64,000 nucleotides of DNA from Heligmosomoides polygyrus polygyrus (GCA_947396885.1 OX377201.1:68546983-68610982), one strand, 5' to 3'; positions 45,760 to 56,117 are shown, counted from the stretch's first letter. The notes: generated by a model not told the origin, from the letters alone. Translations and numbers: made by a program.

Positions 45760-46070
45760 AGCGTATTTGGAGGAGATGCCGGCTGTCGTATGCACCCGAT
45801 ACCAGGTAATTGTTTGGATTGCCCGCGTCCGTAAACCAAACCTTCAATCCAGCGAATTGGTTCCAGACCTAACTGGAAAGGATAAAGCACTTGCCCATTC
45901 CCTGGCCACCGCAGATCAGGGTCGTATAGGTCAAGTAGATCGAGATCATATAGGTCAAAAACGTATTCAAACCTCCTCCTCGACATCCCGTAGAAGCAGA
46001 ATGCGTGGCGCATCTCGAGAAGGATTAAGTGACGCTGCCTTTTATCCTTAGCCTTTATGTTAGATTCCAT
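45760..46070 (-). repeat. dispersed repeat family D, copy 2
   Basis: Read in reverse it matches 930-1190, with the GGTATCGGGTGCATACGACA and CGCATTCTGCTTCTACGGGAT blocks. It abuts the LINE tail. No protein motif is supported. Confidence 0.4.
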
Positions 46071-46255
46071 TCGAAAGTCGGCGTGGACGCTACGTCGCTG
46101 CAGACCAGTGCATGTGCCCTAGGTGGAAAAGATACCTACTGCTCTATGGGACAGTCCTGCACTGGGTTGGCAAGGCAAAGGGTTGAGCACGAAAGCATGA
46201 ACAAGGCTGAGTCTTTATGAGCACATAACACATGCTACGAAAACGATGTGGAAAA

Positions 46256-46560
46256 GCAGCCTATGGCGTCTGGCATACCTCCGAGTCGCTCCAGCGATTG
46301 GTTGCGGCGATAGGCATCTGGCATACCTCCGAGTCGCTCCAGCGACTGGTCGCTGCGTTAGTGTTGCATGGGTAGCTACGAACTGCGTAATTACCCGCGC
46401 AACGCTATCACAGCGACCAGTCGCTGAAGCGTCTCGGAGGTATGCCAGATGCCATAGTGTTGCGCGGGTAGCTGCAAACTGCGCTGCTACCCTCGCAACA
46501 CTATCGCAGCGACCAGTCGCTGGAGCGAATCGGAGGTATGCCAGATGCTTGTGGTGGAGT
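46256..46560. repeat. palindromic GCATACCTCCG units upstream of the kinase
   Basis: The block GGCATACCTCCGAGTCGCTC followed by CAGCGA occurs twice forward (46270 and 46325 regions) and twice inverted (46415-46450, 46505-46545). The inverse form reads TCGCTGGAGCG..GGAGGTATGCCAGATG. A single compact palindrome of the same family is at 47712-47810 in the kinase intron. The cluster lies about 100 bp upstream of the kinase ATG, where it could affect the promoter. Confidence 0.65.
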
Positions 46561-46605
46561 CACGCAGCTATCGCCTCGCAGAAATGGCAGTGTGATAGCA
46601 TCTCT

Positions 46606-46618
46606 GGTATAAAGGTGA
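46606..46618 (+). promoter_or_regulatory. possible TATA-like element of the kinase gene
   Basis: CTGGTATAAAGG lies about 45 bp before the predicted ATG at 46656. A GGGTTCAG (46633-46640) between them could serve as a trans-splice acceptor. Both readings are guesses from sequence alone. Confidence 0.25.
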
Positions 46619-46655
46619 AGCAGTGCACTGGTAGGGTTCAGTTTCATGGCGTTTC

Positions 46656-49600
46656 ATGCCTCCCGGCCTCGACATCGAGGAAATCCCTCCGTGCTTCAAC
46701 GTTGGTAACACTACCGTCATTAAGCGTGTCCTCCGACTCTTCCTTCGGTTTCAGTTTGACAAGACTCTGTTGGATCAGCGCTACTACCATGGACTGCTGC
46801 CGAGGGAGGATGTGCTCTATTTATTGCAGAAAGACGGGGATTTCCTCGTTAGGATTACAGAGGTGAGCACGGCTTTGGTGCTTATATGTGTCTTGGATCT
46901 CCATGACGAAAAAAGGATCTATCCTAATGGTAGAAGTGAAGGGCATGAAAACACTTAAAACTAATCGCCTACTAGCGTTCGAATTGCAGGTTGATGTGCA
47001 GGTTTGCGGGATGTTGTAGCGTGCTGTTGCTGTACCGTTGCGACGTGGATCGCGTCGCGGTCCACGTGGAGTTTCGTTCGAGGCGTAATCCCCACTAGCA
47101 ACGGTTTAAGCACGAGAAGCTTGGATAGCCCACACCCCGTAGTCCCTTCCCTAGTCTGGTCCCAGCGGAACCCAGCTGCGCATCCCCGTTGAGCGACGAG
47201 AACGGTTTTAGCACGAGCAACTTGGATGGGTCGTATCCTCCCTAGGTCTGTAGGTTTGCGCGCTCAATGACAAAAGGGCTCCGATGACAGCGGCTTGGGT
47301 GATATACAGGTTTGGAGATACTGTGGTAGGCGCGAGAACATTCAAACGACAGTGGGCGTTTAGTTTAATTGCTATCGGGTACTTCAGGGGATCTGCTCAA
47401 GAACGGCCATCATTGAATATACGCAAACGACACAAACTAGCCGGTACTTCACCGCGAGCAGCTCACAGCGCACTTTGGGAACCACGCCCGCAGGCTAATC
47501 ACAGTAGAGTAGCTTCCATTGGAAAATGAAACTTTAATATGAAAAAGGGAGTAAGAAAAGTCATTACGACGGTGCGCCCCATATCTCCCCGGCTGGATCC
47601 GTTAAGACACCAACTTCCAAAATGGAGACTTTTCTGGCGTGTTGGATCGACGTCCGGCACGCGTCTTTAGGCGCAGACCCCATCACGTCAGTGCTGCTGC
47701 ATGGTGTATGACATCTGGCATACCTCCGAATCGCTCCAGCGGTTCGTAGCTACCCGCGCAACACTATCGCCACGATCAGTCGCTGGAGCGACGCGGAGGT
47801 ATGCCAGATGCCTAATACGTCACGTCGTCTACACGTCTTGTAAACGGCCACTACCAGCATAACTAGTGGTCGTGACCTGCTTAGAAGTTAGCTGAGCTCG
47901 GATCTATACCAGATGGAAAGGAGGTGGAATCCCCTAATGCGGTGCCATAAACGCCGTGAAATCCAGCAATTTACATTGTGCTGGTGTGGAGCACTCTTGA
48001 TTTGGATAACACTGAAGCAGTCCTAGTGTAGAGGTGCATTCAGTTTTCTCCTGATGTAGGTGGACATACATCGAACCCACAAACCCTTCCGGGTAAATGG
48101 GTAATCGACATCACAGTGTTCTGAAAATTATTGTCAGGAAAGACGCCACCGTGGATATGCTAAATCCGCTTTTCTAGCCGTGCCGATCCCTCCTTCAAAT
48201 GAGCTTGATATTCATGTCTTCTTCACCACGCTGTTAAGCAAGAAGCTGGCTGGAATGAAACGGCTCTCGACATATTGGACACACAACACGTTCGGCGTCG
48301 GATACAATAGCTATCGCAGCCAGGCGATTCACTTCCGGCTTTTTTTTATCCACCTTCTCAGCAGTGCGTTTGCGCACTGTTCTGTGACGACTTTGCAGAT
48401 TCTTCGAGTCTCCTGTTAGAGTTCGGTCAGGTCCGACTTCCGGGCATTGACAAAAACTGTCTGTCAAAAACGACACACGTCTCAGTTGCGACAGCACTCA
48501 TGTGAAGAGATTTCTTAAAGACGCGAGCGAAATCTCCATCGTGTATGATTAAGGCTCCGAAGGTGGGTGCAGGTCTAGAGCGGTAGGTTCCCTCTCACGT
48601 TCCTTCACAGCATGCAGACTGCCCAAGCAACTGTAGAACGGAACAGACTGCTAAACACGTTTACCCGTTCAGTATACACCCAGAAGAATACCTAACTTTG
48701 ATTATTTGGTGTAAAGCTGTCAAAACTAGAAGAGGAACGGGTTCGACCCCACCCTAGGCTTGCACCTAAAAATTGAAGTGCACCATCTATTGGACATGTA
48801 AAGACGTGTTGAAGAAGCCAGTGCGGCGTCACTGACATAATGGACCTTGCGCCTGAGAACGTGTGTTGGACGTGGATTCAACACGCCAGAAAAGTGCCCA
48901 GTTTGGAAGTTGGTATGCAAATTGATTAAGGCATCTGTTATACTCCCGCGGGAGGATCTTCGGAACGTCCGCGGACCAATGGTGCACGGCGAAGGCGGGC
49001 GTGGCGAGGCGCGGCGATTGGCCAGGTGAGGAGTCTCGGCGCGATTCCCGCCCTTCCGCGGATGCTCCCGCGGGAGTATAACTCAGGCCTAAGACTCGTC
49101 GCTACACATACAACGATGAAATTTTCACGGACGAGTTGTCCGGGGCGGGTTACAACAACAACGTGGTGGAACGCCACCGTATCGATTTTCGCTTTCTTTG
49201 CCGCGAGAGCGATTCTCGGACAACCCGCGCCGCATACGCCACAGCCTGCATGGCGACGAGGGGTGTTTCGCAGTGCACCGTTTCGGCCCACTGCTTGGGC
49301 GGTTGGGTTGAAATCACAATTTTTGGTTGGGGTGCTCGTTGCATCCGGGCGGAGCAAAAGGTGTGGAGTTGTGCTGAAGGGCGGGGCATTCCTCCGTCCT
49401 CAGACCGCGCTCCACGATGAGCACCGCACCCAAGCCCATCTGCGCGCCCCGGACAACTCGTCCATAAAAATTTCATCGCTGTAAGTGTAGCGTCGAGTTG
49501 GATTAAGCCTCCCCCCCCCCCCCCCCAACACACTGCGGTGGTAGACGGTGAGGCAAAAGCAAAATGCTTCGGTGAGCTGTACATAGAAGAAACCCACGCT

Positions 49601-52600
49601 TACGAGGGGGTACCCCTCCACCCCTGCCCTAGCGGCATAACGCCATGCTTTCAAATTTGATAACGGGTGTGCATACTCACTTGTTCCAGGCAGACACAAT
49701 GGGTGCGCGAATCGAGATGGTGCTGTCAACTCTGCACGATCCAAAAGGCATTCACAGGCGCGGAGTGGGTGGCAGAGCCGTTGAAGACGAAAATGTATCA
49801 AAATGGTGTTTCTTTACCAGCAAGTGCATTTCAGAAGATATGAATGAGTTTTCAGGTTGTTCACTTAATTATTCAAACGATACATAGAAAATATTGTGTT
49901 GATAACTTAAATACGTTCCATACTGTTAACGACTTAATTCAATATTTTATGGACCACACTCTACTAGTTAGATCAGTGAGTTTTCAGCGCGTTGGTAATG
50001 CACGAGTGAAGAAATTCCCGAGGAGACAACCTATAGTTCCTCAAACAGATTTATAGGCCTCCTTGGCGTAATGCGTGTTAGGAAGGTGCATTGCTGTGAT
50101 GACGCCTTTTCGTACTCTATTTTCTTTTATGATCACGTAACTTTTCACCCGCATTTAACCTAGTAGGAGTGAAGGAATGTTCAAAACAGTGGGCAGACAC
50201 TGGTCTTGAAATGATGGTTCACAGCTAATTGTGTTTTAATAAAATCTATCGATTAACCAGAAACTTAACGAAAATTACCGCTAAAAATTTCGTTGAAAGG
50301 TCTTCAGCTTAACCGGTTCCATGCTGATATCAGCGGCCGGCCCATCCCCGTATCACGGGTGGGTGCTGACTGATCTGGAGGATATCGCGGATGTTACGTG
50401 CGGTAAACAGCGCCGGTGTTGTAAGGCTGCCCGGAAAGCAGAAGATGCGGGTTCGAGTCCCGCCTGGCGCAAGAGTTTTGATCGCAACAATACACCTGTA
50501 ACAACATTTCGTTGAAAATTTTAGCGGCCAGAACTTTGTACGCATCCCCGGTTGGATAGCTTAGCCCCGCCCACATTTCTTTATGAAAGGACGCGCTAGA
50601 AATAACACCAACGACAGTGAACCGATCCGCCATAAATTGCCACCACAATGGGCTGCAATGATGGAACGACGCCCTCGCAACTATTGAGCAGATCCCATGT
50701 ACATACCAGACGTGGGGAACGAGAAGACTCCTAGCGAGGGATGTAGGTGACCGCAGTGCGTGCGACGGTAGATGCTGCGCGATGAGACTACAAACATACT
50801 CCTGCAGCCCACCACATGCACAGCGGGGAGCCATCACAGTGGGCTGCAATCCTCTCCTTCGTATCTGTAAGACTCGTATGAGTGCTGATGCGAGAGATGT
50901 CTCCTCACTCTTTTATAACACTCAGAGAACTTGCCTAGAGAGGCAAACGATACGCTCGGATACGTGCTCAGTACAACTGCAGAAGGACACCTGCATTCAC
51001 TGCACATAGGCTGAAGCTGCCTGTTATGGAGGCGATTCTGGGCGACCCATTTCTGTAGACTTCTGTCAATTCTCGCTTCGTATCTAGAACTTCCTTAACC
51101 CTTACCACCAGATTACATAGAAGTCGGCGCAATTCTTAGCCACCCACCTTTACTGAGTGCGCTTGGGTTGTGAATCTTGTTGTCTATTGGTCCCTTTATT
51201 AGGCTTTTAGAGGGTAAGCGGGGATACTAAGGAACGTTTCAGCAAAACTGCAAGTAAGGCAAGTTGCGTTGTCGCAACTGGAAATTTGTAAAAGCCAGCG
51301 CCAGTGTATTTCACTATTGTGCTGGACCGCGGTGGAGCGTTCCCTGATGTAGAAGGATATTCGCTGTACTCACGGAGCTCCCCACCTCTCCTCACAGCCT
51401 CTTGGACCGCCCCTTCCTCACCAATCCTCATTTTCTACCTTACAGATCATTTCCTAGTGCAACTGTTTGTATAAAGTCACATAGCGTACTACCTCCCAAT
51501 CCACTCTCGAGCAATTTCAGTTAAAACTACGCATTAAAAGACCTATTGGACTGGCGGCATGGGAATTCCGTACGAATGATTTCTTACTGGGCGAATCAAT
51601 AGGCAAGGTGGGCTGCATAGAAGTGAGGAAGGGTCTGCTGCAGAAGAGTTCGCACAACGTCGACACTTCTGTGACACTGGTAAGATCCATGTTAAACCAC
51701 TGAACTTGGGCTTTATCCATCGGTCAACAACGGACACAGAGATAGCTCTCACCCAAACTTCATGGATCTTTGCAATTAGCCGGAGAGTCTCCCGTCTGCT
51801 TCAGGTGACAGGGCGATCCGCAGAAGCGAAGGTGACAGTACAAGAGCTGATGCGGCAGTGCCGAATGATGCGAGAGCTTCATCACCCTTGTGTCTTGAAG
51901 TTCTACGGAGCGTGCCTGATCTCGCAGCCGTGTTGCTTCCTTGTGGAGCACATCGCAGGTAACTGTGTCTTCGAGAAGGAGCCAACACAATGAGGCAGTG
52001 ACCTGAACATTCTAGAAGGTCCACTGGACGAATTCTTGAGCAAGAGTCACGGGACCTTGAAGCGCGACGAACTGCTGCAGATGGTGATGACAGCCGGATG
52101 GGGCGTTAACTACCTACATTCGAATGGTATCCTTCATCGAGACCTGTGTGCTCGGAACTGCTACTACGACAAACAACTAGTAAGGCCAATTTTTGTCTCA
52201 CTCCTTCGATGTGGTGTGATAAAAAACGTCGCTCTACTATATCCCGTTCCCTCTACATAGTCCTTCCTGCAGGGAGCAGAACGCCACGCGGACTCCTCTC
52301 CAACGCCGCGCGGGCTCCTCTGGCGTCGCGCACGGTGCGCGACGAAATTGGACGAGTTACCGCGATCCGGCTGCTTTCGACAGGGTGGTTAGTGACCCGC
52401 GCTAGAGTGCGAAACTGCGCGCCGGCGACGTCGAAGAAGGAAAGAGACATGAGATGAGGATGAGATAAGTCTGATGTAACCTGGTAGGGAAGTGGAAGTG
52501 ACTGTTAACAAAGCTCGGGTGGAATCAGACTCAATCTATTTCGAATGAGTGAAGAGAATGAATTGCTCAAGGATTTGGTGAGGAAAATTCGAAACAAGAA

Positions 52601-53324
52601 CTGGGACGGCATTACTAACTAGAAGTTTCGAGAGCAGGCGTTTGTAAGTTTGTATTGGGTGGGGAGGGGATGACCGCACTAATCCATAGCTTTTCCTTGA
52701 ATTCTAACCTACGCTACACTTGAACGTCACCAACTGACTTGTCATAGTCTACGTGTAATGCCATTGGCAAGCACCTCCTTAGAAACCGCTAAGGATCTCC
52801 TTATTTCTCCAATGTACAAGCATAGACAGAGCAGAGGCATTTTACTGCTTCCTTTTTCTTCCAAGCGCCCCCATCCAGAGAGTTCTTCTCTACTTCATTT
52901 GGGGCTCCTTGTGGTAAAGAAGTAGTCGAGGAGCTCAAATACTGGCAAAATTTCGTGCTCCGCGGCTAACCACGCGTCACCGAGAGCAGTTCGCGTTTCA
53001 GAGGCGCGACGTCGCATTCGGCTAGCACGGGACGTCGCGTTGGAGTTATGTCCTGGAGCCGCTTCCTGCAGTATCAAGCGCAGGAAATGAATGAAAAACG
53101 AGGAAAATATGGCCTACGCAGAACGCTAGGATACATCTTGTGAGAACAGCCTTAGAATGGAAGCGGTCTGCTGCTAATGTGGCAATTCCTCTCAGAAATT
53201 AGTGAAGATTAGTGAATTAGAACGCTGCCAGAAATGGCAAGCACTGCTGCATAGCGCGCAGCGCACGCTTTACGCTCGCCACTCAGCGCTTTACTTCTCA
53301 GAGGAGTTGTGAGCGACATATGTA

Positions 53325-53368
<44 letters not shown>

Positions 53369-54210
53369 CATAAGCCTACACTTATGTTAAATGGAATAAA
53401 ACTAACAGTAAACAGCAATAAAACGTACGAAGAAGAAAATCATTAAAAAAGAAAGAAGAATGAAGCCTGCGCAAGAACGAGAACGGCATAATGTGTCATT
53501 CGGGCAAGGAAAGTACGTGACTCCTAAACTTGTTGTAGTTAAGGATAGCAGAATTTTCCCGTATTAGGAGGAATGGTTTCCCTTTGAGAGCACATCTTCT
53601 GGGTTGGTTTTGGTGTGCAATGCCAAAACGCTCCGTTAGAGCCAGGCAATTCAAAAGTGTGTTTGGAATTCAACCGCCTAAATCCCCATTCACGATGCGC
53701 TGCTGCCGACCGCCTTCCCAGCACCGAAAATGCATCCAGGAAGCGATCGCATTCCGTTGGGTTATTCCCTCTGTATCCTGCAATTTGCCAATGTATGGGG
53801 GTCATCGTTAACGGAAGGTGAGATGCGTGTTCTAAACGGTGATCGACCTCCGCGCACCCTGCAAACATACTGCGTTTAGACGGAGAACTCCAGCACACCG
53901 TATCGGGACGATAACCCGACATGTGCTCGGAGGGATCTATCAGTGTCACGACAGCTGCGAGCCTGCTCATCAACTGGCCCGGATGCATCTCTTTTTTATA
54001 GCGACGGCCTGAAGTAGTCTGTCGGCGTTGTAGAGCAGTTTTTGAGAAGCCAACAGCTGCGTTCAGGTGAAGATCAGTGGATTTGGCCTTGCACGGAAGG
54101 CACAGACGTATCTGCTGAAGTCTGCACGACGGTTAAACGTCCGATGGATGGCACCAGAAACGTTGGCGTCTTTTCGCTTCTCGCAGAAGTCGGACGTCTA
54201 CACATTCGGG
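46656..54210 (+). CDS. Fer-like SH2-tyrosine kinase, probable pseudokinase (C-lobe not found)
   Basis: Exons: 46656-46862, 49690-49764, 49856-49975, 51521-51679, 51805-51958, 52016-52179, 54067-54210. All introns are GT-AG, acceptors mostly TTCAG, and every junction keeps frame (phase 0 except phase 1 after 51958), giving about 341 codons. A short N terminus is followed by an SH2 domain (about residues 35-140) and a tyrosine-kinase domain. Nematode Fer-like kinases share this layout and many act in germline or sperm; that role is inference here. ATP-site residues are missing: the glycine loop reads IGKVGCIEV, the VAVK lysine position is V, the alpha-C Glu is Q (MRQCRMM), and DFG is GFG. HRDLCARNC is kept. 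A 46701-46754 mini-intron is also possible in frame. The final ~110 residues of the kinase fold were not found downstream. Confidence 0.8.
47712..47810. repeat. palindromic MITE in a kinase intron
   Basis: CATCTGGCATACCTCCGA (left) and TCGGAGGTATGCCAGATG-type sequence (right) are inverse ends. GCTCCAGCG/CGCTGGAGC inner arms surround CTACCCGCGCAACACTATCG. It is the same family as 46256-46560. Confidence 0.7.
48930..49089. mobile_element. PIF/Harbinger-like MITE, 160 bp, in a kinase intron
   Basis: Ends GGCATCTGTTATACTCCCGC and the inverse of GGCCTGAGTTATACTCCCGC, flanked by TAA (48927-48929, 49090-49092). Inverted relative to, and the same length as, the copy at 55475-55634. Confidence 0.85.
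49093..49506. repeat. TIR element abutting the PIF-like MITE
   Basis: Left GCTACACATACAACGATGAA and the right inverse of GCTACACTTACAGCGATGAA, then GGACGAGTTGTCCGGGGCG at both inner ends, give ~50-bp inverted repeats. Target-site duplication is unclear because the MITE touches the left end. A C-run follows at 49510-49527. Confidence 0.65.
50289..50530 (+). repeat. tRNA-bearing repeat in a kinase intron
   Basis: Shares AGCTTAACCGGTTCCATGCTGA and the downstream CACGGGTGGGTGCTGA block with the reverse of 2900-3010, so it belongs to the repeat family at 2420-3232. Ends carry CTAAAAATTTCGTTGAAA and TTTCGTTGAAAATTTTAGCG, which pair imperfectly. Confidence 0.55.
50410..50470 (+). other. tRNA-like sequence with short D region
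   Basis: GCGCCGG pairs with CTGGCGC as a 7-bp acceptor with one G-T. The anticodon arm is CTGC-CCGGAAA-GCAG, whose 7-nt loop would present GGA (Ser). The T arm GCGGG-TTCGAGT-CCCGC is perfect and includes the B box. The D arm is reduced to about 10 nt, so the total is 61 nt. It is probably a tRNA-derived repeat, but folding is good enough that transcription is possible. Confidence 0.6.
52258..53075. repeat. GC-rich repeat family E in kinase intron 6
   Basis: Shares long blocks with 31500-31985 (for example GTCGCGCACGGTGCGCGACG-like and GTCGCGTTGGAGTTATGTCC-like). Ends have inverse CCTGCAGG/CCTGCAG. No transposase is seen. The rest of the intron to 54066 holds the AT microsatellite and unassigned sequence. 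Confidence 0.45.
53326..53366. repeat. (AT)n microsatellite
   Basis: About twenty uninterrupted AT units in kinase intron 6. Confidence 0.95.
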
Positions 54211-54997
54211 GTCAGTCAGCACTTCACTTCAGGATGTAGCATAAACAAGCAATAAGCCTTAACTGTACAGCACTTTCTGACTCCAGAGTGATACTTTCTG
54301 ACTCCAGAGCGAAATATATGAACTATGACAGCTGCAGGAGTGACTACATAGTACAGTACAGTATAGTTATATTCTGGAAATTTTTCGCGAATATTCGGGC
54401 GGTTCCGGGTCGTTACGTTAGGTGTCTTCCACTACTGTACAAGGCGCAGCGTCGCGCTCGATTACCGGGTGCCACGTCCCCCTCGGACGAGATTTCACTG
54501 TACTTACGCTCGAATGACCCAGTCGAATAGGTATTCGAATGATTTGATTCGAATTTGAATATTCGAAAGATCGCGTTTTTCGAATGCATTCGAATTCGAG
54601 TAATCGGAAAAATCACATTTTTCGAATAGATTCGGTTTCGAATGTTTGAAAATTTTTGGTATTTTAAACCGTTCAAATACTCAGATGTCCTAGAAAGTCA
54701 AAATTATTCAAGTATTTGAAAAGTGTCATTCGAATGCCCAACGAGGATTTGTGTAACAGCGTATTCTGAAAAAGGCTTCTTATGGTTTTTTTCGGATAAT
54801 TAGGATCTCCAAAACGGTTCTTTCCGTGAATCAAAGCTCTGTTGCGATAGTGGCTCGGTGCCGGGGTATTGAGCGCCTCTTCGATTCTGTTCACTTCCAG
54901 AAAAGCTTTTCTGTCAAAAAGGACGTCCCACAATGTTGAGCCGCATAAGTTTTTCTACTAGAATCGCTGCAGTGGTGAATGACTGATCGAAAGGCCT
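54211..54997. other. no recognisable gene; ATTCGAAT-rich tract
   Basis: Kinase C-lobe motifs (for example W.E....G..PY) were sought and not seen. 54530-54620 is ATTCGAAT-rich. Confidence 0.45.
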
Positions 54998-55133
54998 GGG
55001 GCGGATTCATCAGCGACGCACAGCAATTTAACAGAGAAAACTACAGCCGAAATCCCTGATAGCGCGGCTCGGCGTAATGGCGAGCGATAAGCCGCGCTAT
55101 CTGAGTTTTCAGCTGTGAAATCTTAAAGACCCC
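54998..55133. repeat. foldback MITE, 18776-type family
   Basis: GCGGATTCATCAGCGACGCA at the left and the GATAAGCCGCGCTATCTGAG stem at the right match the 18776 and 39767 copies. The right outer end is truncated. Confidence 0.6.
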
Positions 55134-55319
55134 TGGACGTCAACTATAAATCACCATCATATGATTGCCTGATCGATCTGTGACGCGTCTTCTGATTTGA
55201 TCGCGACAAGCCTTCTGATTTCAGACGCTCGTTGGACACACGTTAGCACGACTTCTGTATCACAACGCTCACATAATACATCCAAAACATCGATTTTTAA
55301 TTTTCCAAATCCATGTGCA

Positions 55320-55760
55320 CCTTTTTTAACCGGCTATTTCAACTTGGGTTCCTGCCAATTCGATTGCGGTCTCTGTTTGTGGCGGATCCAGTTGAAAGAT
55401 TCCGAGAGTCGGACATAGTTGCTTCCCTGCTAGGGTAATGTTTGATCCGGTGTCAACCAGAGCTGAAACACTTAGGCCTGAGTTATACTCCCGCGGAAGC
55501 ATCCGCGGAAGGGCGGGAATCGCGCCGAGACTCCTCACCTGGCCAATCGCCGCGCCTCGTCACGCCCGCCTCCGCCGTGCACCATTGGTCCGCGGACGTT
55601 CCGCGGATGCTCCCGCGGGAGTATAACAGAGGCCTTACTCCGTTGATGTGTACTCGGATGTAAACTGCGACGCAGTCTCCTGCAGTGACATTGTATACCG
55701 TGGGATAGCTAACCTCGCAGTCTTCTCGCTTTCTCTCAATTCTATCGCAGGGACGAGAAG
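55320..55760 (-). pseudogene. LTR-retrotransposon protease fragment
   Basis: The minus-strand frame has VSALVDTGSNITLAGKQLC, the retropepsin active-site DTGS in its usual ALVDTGS context. Upstream, beyond the MITE at 55475-55634, TAGDCVAVYIRVHING fits the strand that precedes the active site in such proteases. The MITE therefore interrupts the domain just before the catalytic motif. RT and integrase are not found nearby. Confidence 0.6.
55475..55634. mobile_element. PIF/Harbinger-like MITE, 160 bp, second copy
   Basis: Ends GGCCTGAGTTATACTCCCGC and the inverse of GGCCTCTGTTATACTCCCGC, flanked by TTA (55472-55474, 55635-55637). Inverted relative to the copy at 48930. Confidence 0.85.
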
Positions 55761-55763
55761 AAA

Positions 55764-56117
55764 GTGTGTGCTTCTATTAGCCGCGGCTTGTCTGGTCCGT
55801 CAATAGGGTCTTACTCTTACTCTCGTTCGAATTTGATACCTGATATAGAGCTCGACGAGTGTCAGCAAGATCTTAATGCTGACGACCAAGCAACAAACAG
55901 ATACTCATACCTCTATCAGGAACTTCCAGCCGACGGAAACGGCAAAAACTTTTCTAAAGCCGAGGAGGGAGTTGATTTCGTAGCGGTACTTGCACCTTTT
56001 GGCGCTTTCAGAGGTTTGGCGAAAAAGTATATTACAAATAAGGACTCTAAAAACACTCGCCCTTTTCCCGGAATTCTACAATCCAACGAAATAAAATTAA
56101 AGTCTCATATAACAAAA
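55764..56117 (+). CDS. unrecognised open frame, truncated by a Helitron
   Basis: A 140-codon frame of acidic, polar composition runs into the Helitron at 56118, so its last ~23 codons (to 56186) are Helitron sequence. It has no family resemblance. It overlaps the antisense of the LTR-element region and may be a shadow. Confidence 0.2.

Larger units (their letters stand above)
46656..49975 (+). other. SH2 domain exons
   Basis: RYYHGLLPREDVLYLLQKDG then DFLVRITE (exon 46656-46862) is the SH2 start with the alpha-A Arg and the FLVR Arg that binds phosphotyrosine. Exon 49690-49764 gives ADTMGARIEMVLSTL. Exon 49856-49975 gives HLIIQ.IHRKYCVDNLNTFH and DLIQYFMDHT, with the beta-D His. The pocket residues are present, so ligand binding is predicted to be kept. 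Confidence 0.8.
51521..54210 (+). other. kinase domain exons
   Basis: 51521-51679: WEFRTNDFLLGESIGKVGC (SH2-kinase linker, N-lobe). 51805-51958: TGRSAEAKVTVQELMRQCR, LHHPCVLKFYGACL. 52016-52179: GPLDEFLSKSHGTLKRDELL, LHSNGILHRDLCARNCYY (catalytic loop). 54067-54210: VKISGFGLARKAQTYLLKSA, LNVRWMAPETLASFRFSQ, KSDVYTFG. The activation segment has no tyrosine except the one in QTYLL. Confidence 0.8.

Noticed and set aside
48234..48497. Minus-strand frame containing CPICREPF, like the start of a RING finger
   Set aside because: Only one Cys pair with no following His/Cys ladder. It ends in a stop after a few residues, lies antisense in a kinase intron and has no splice context.
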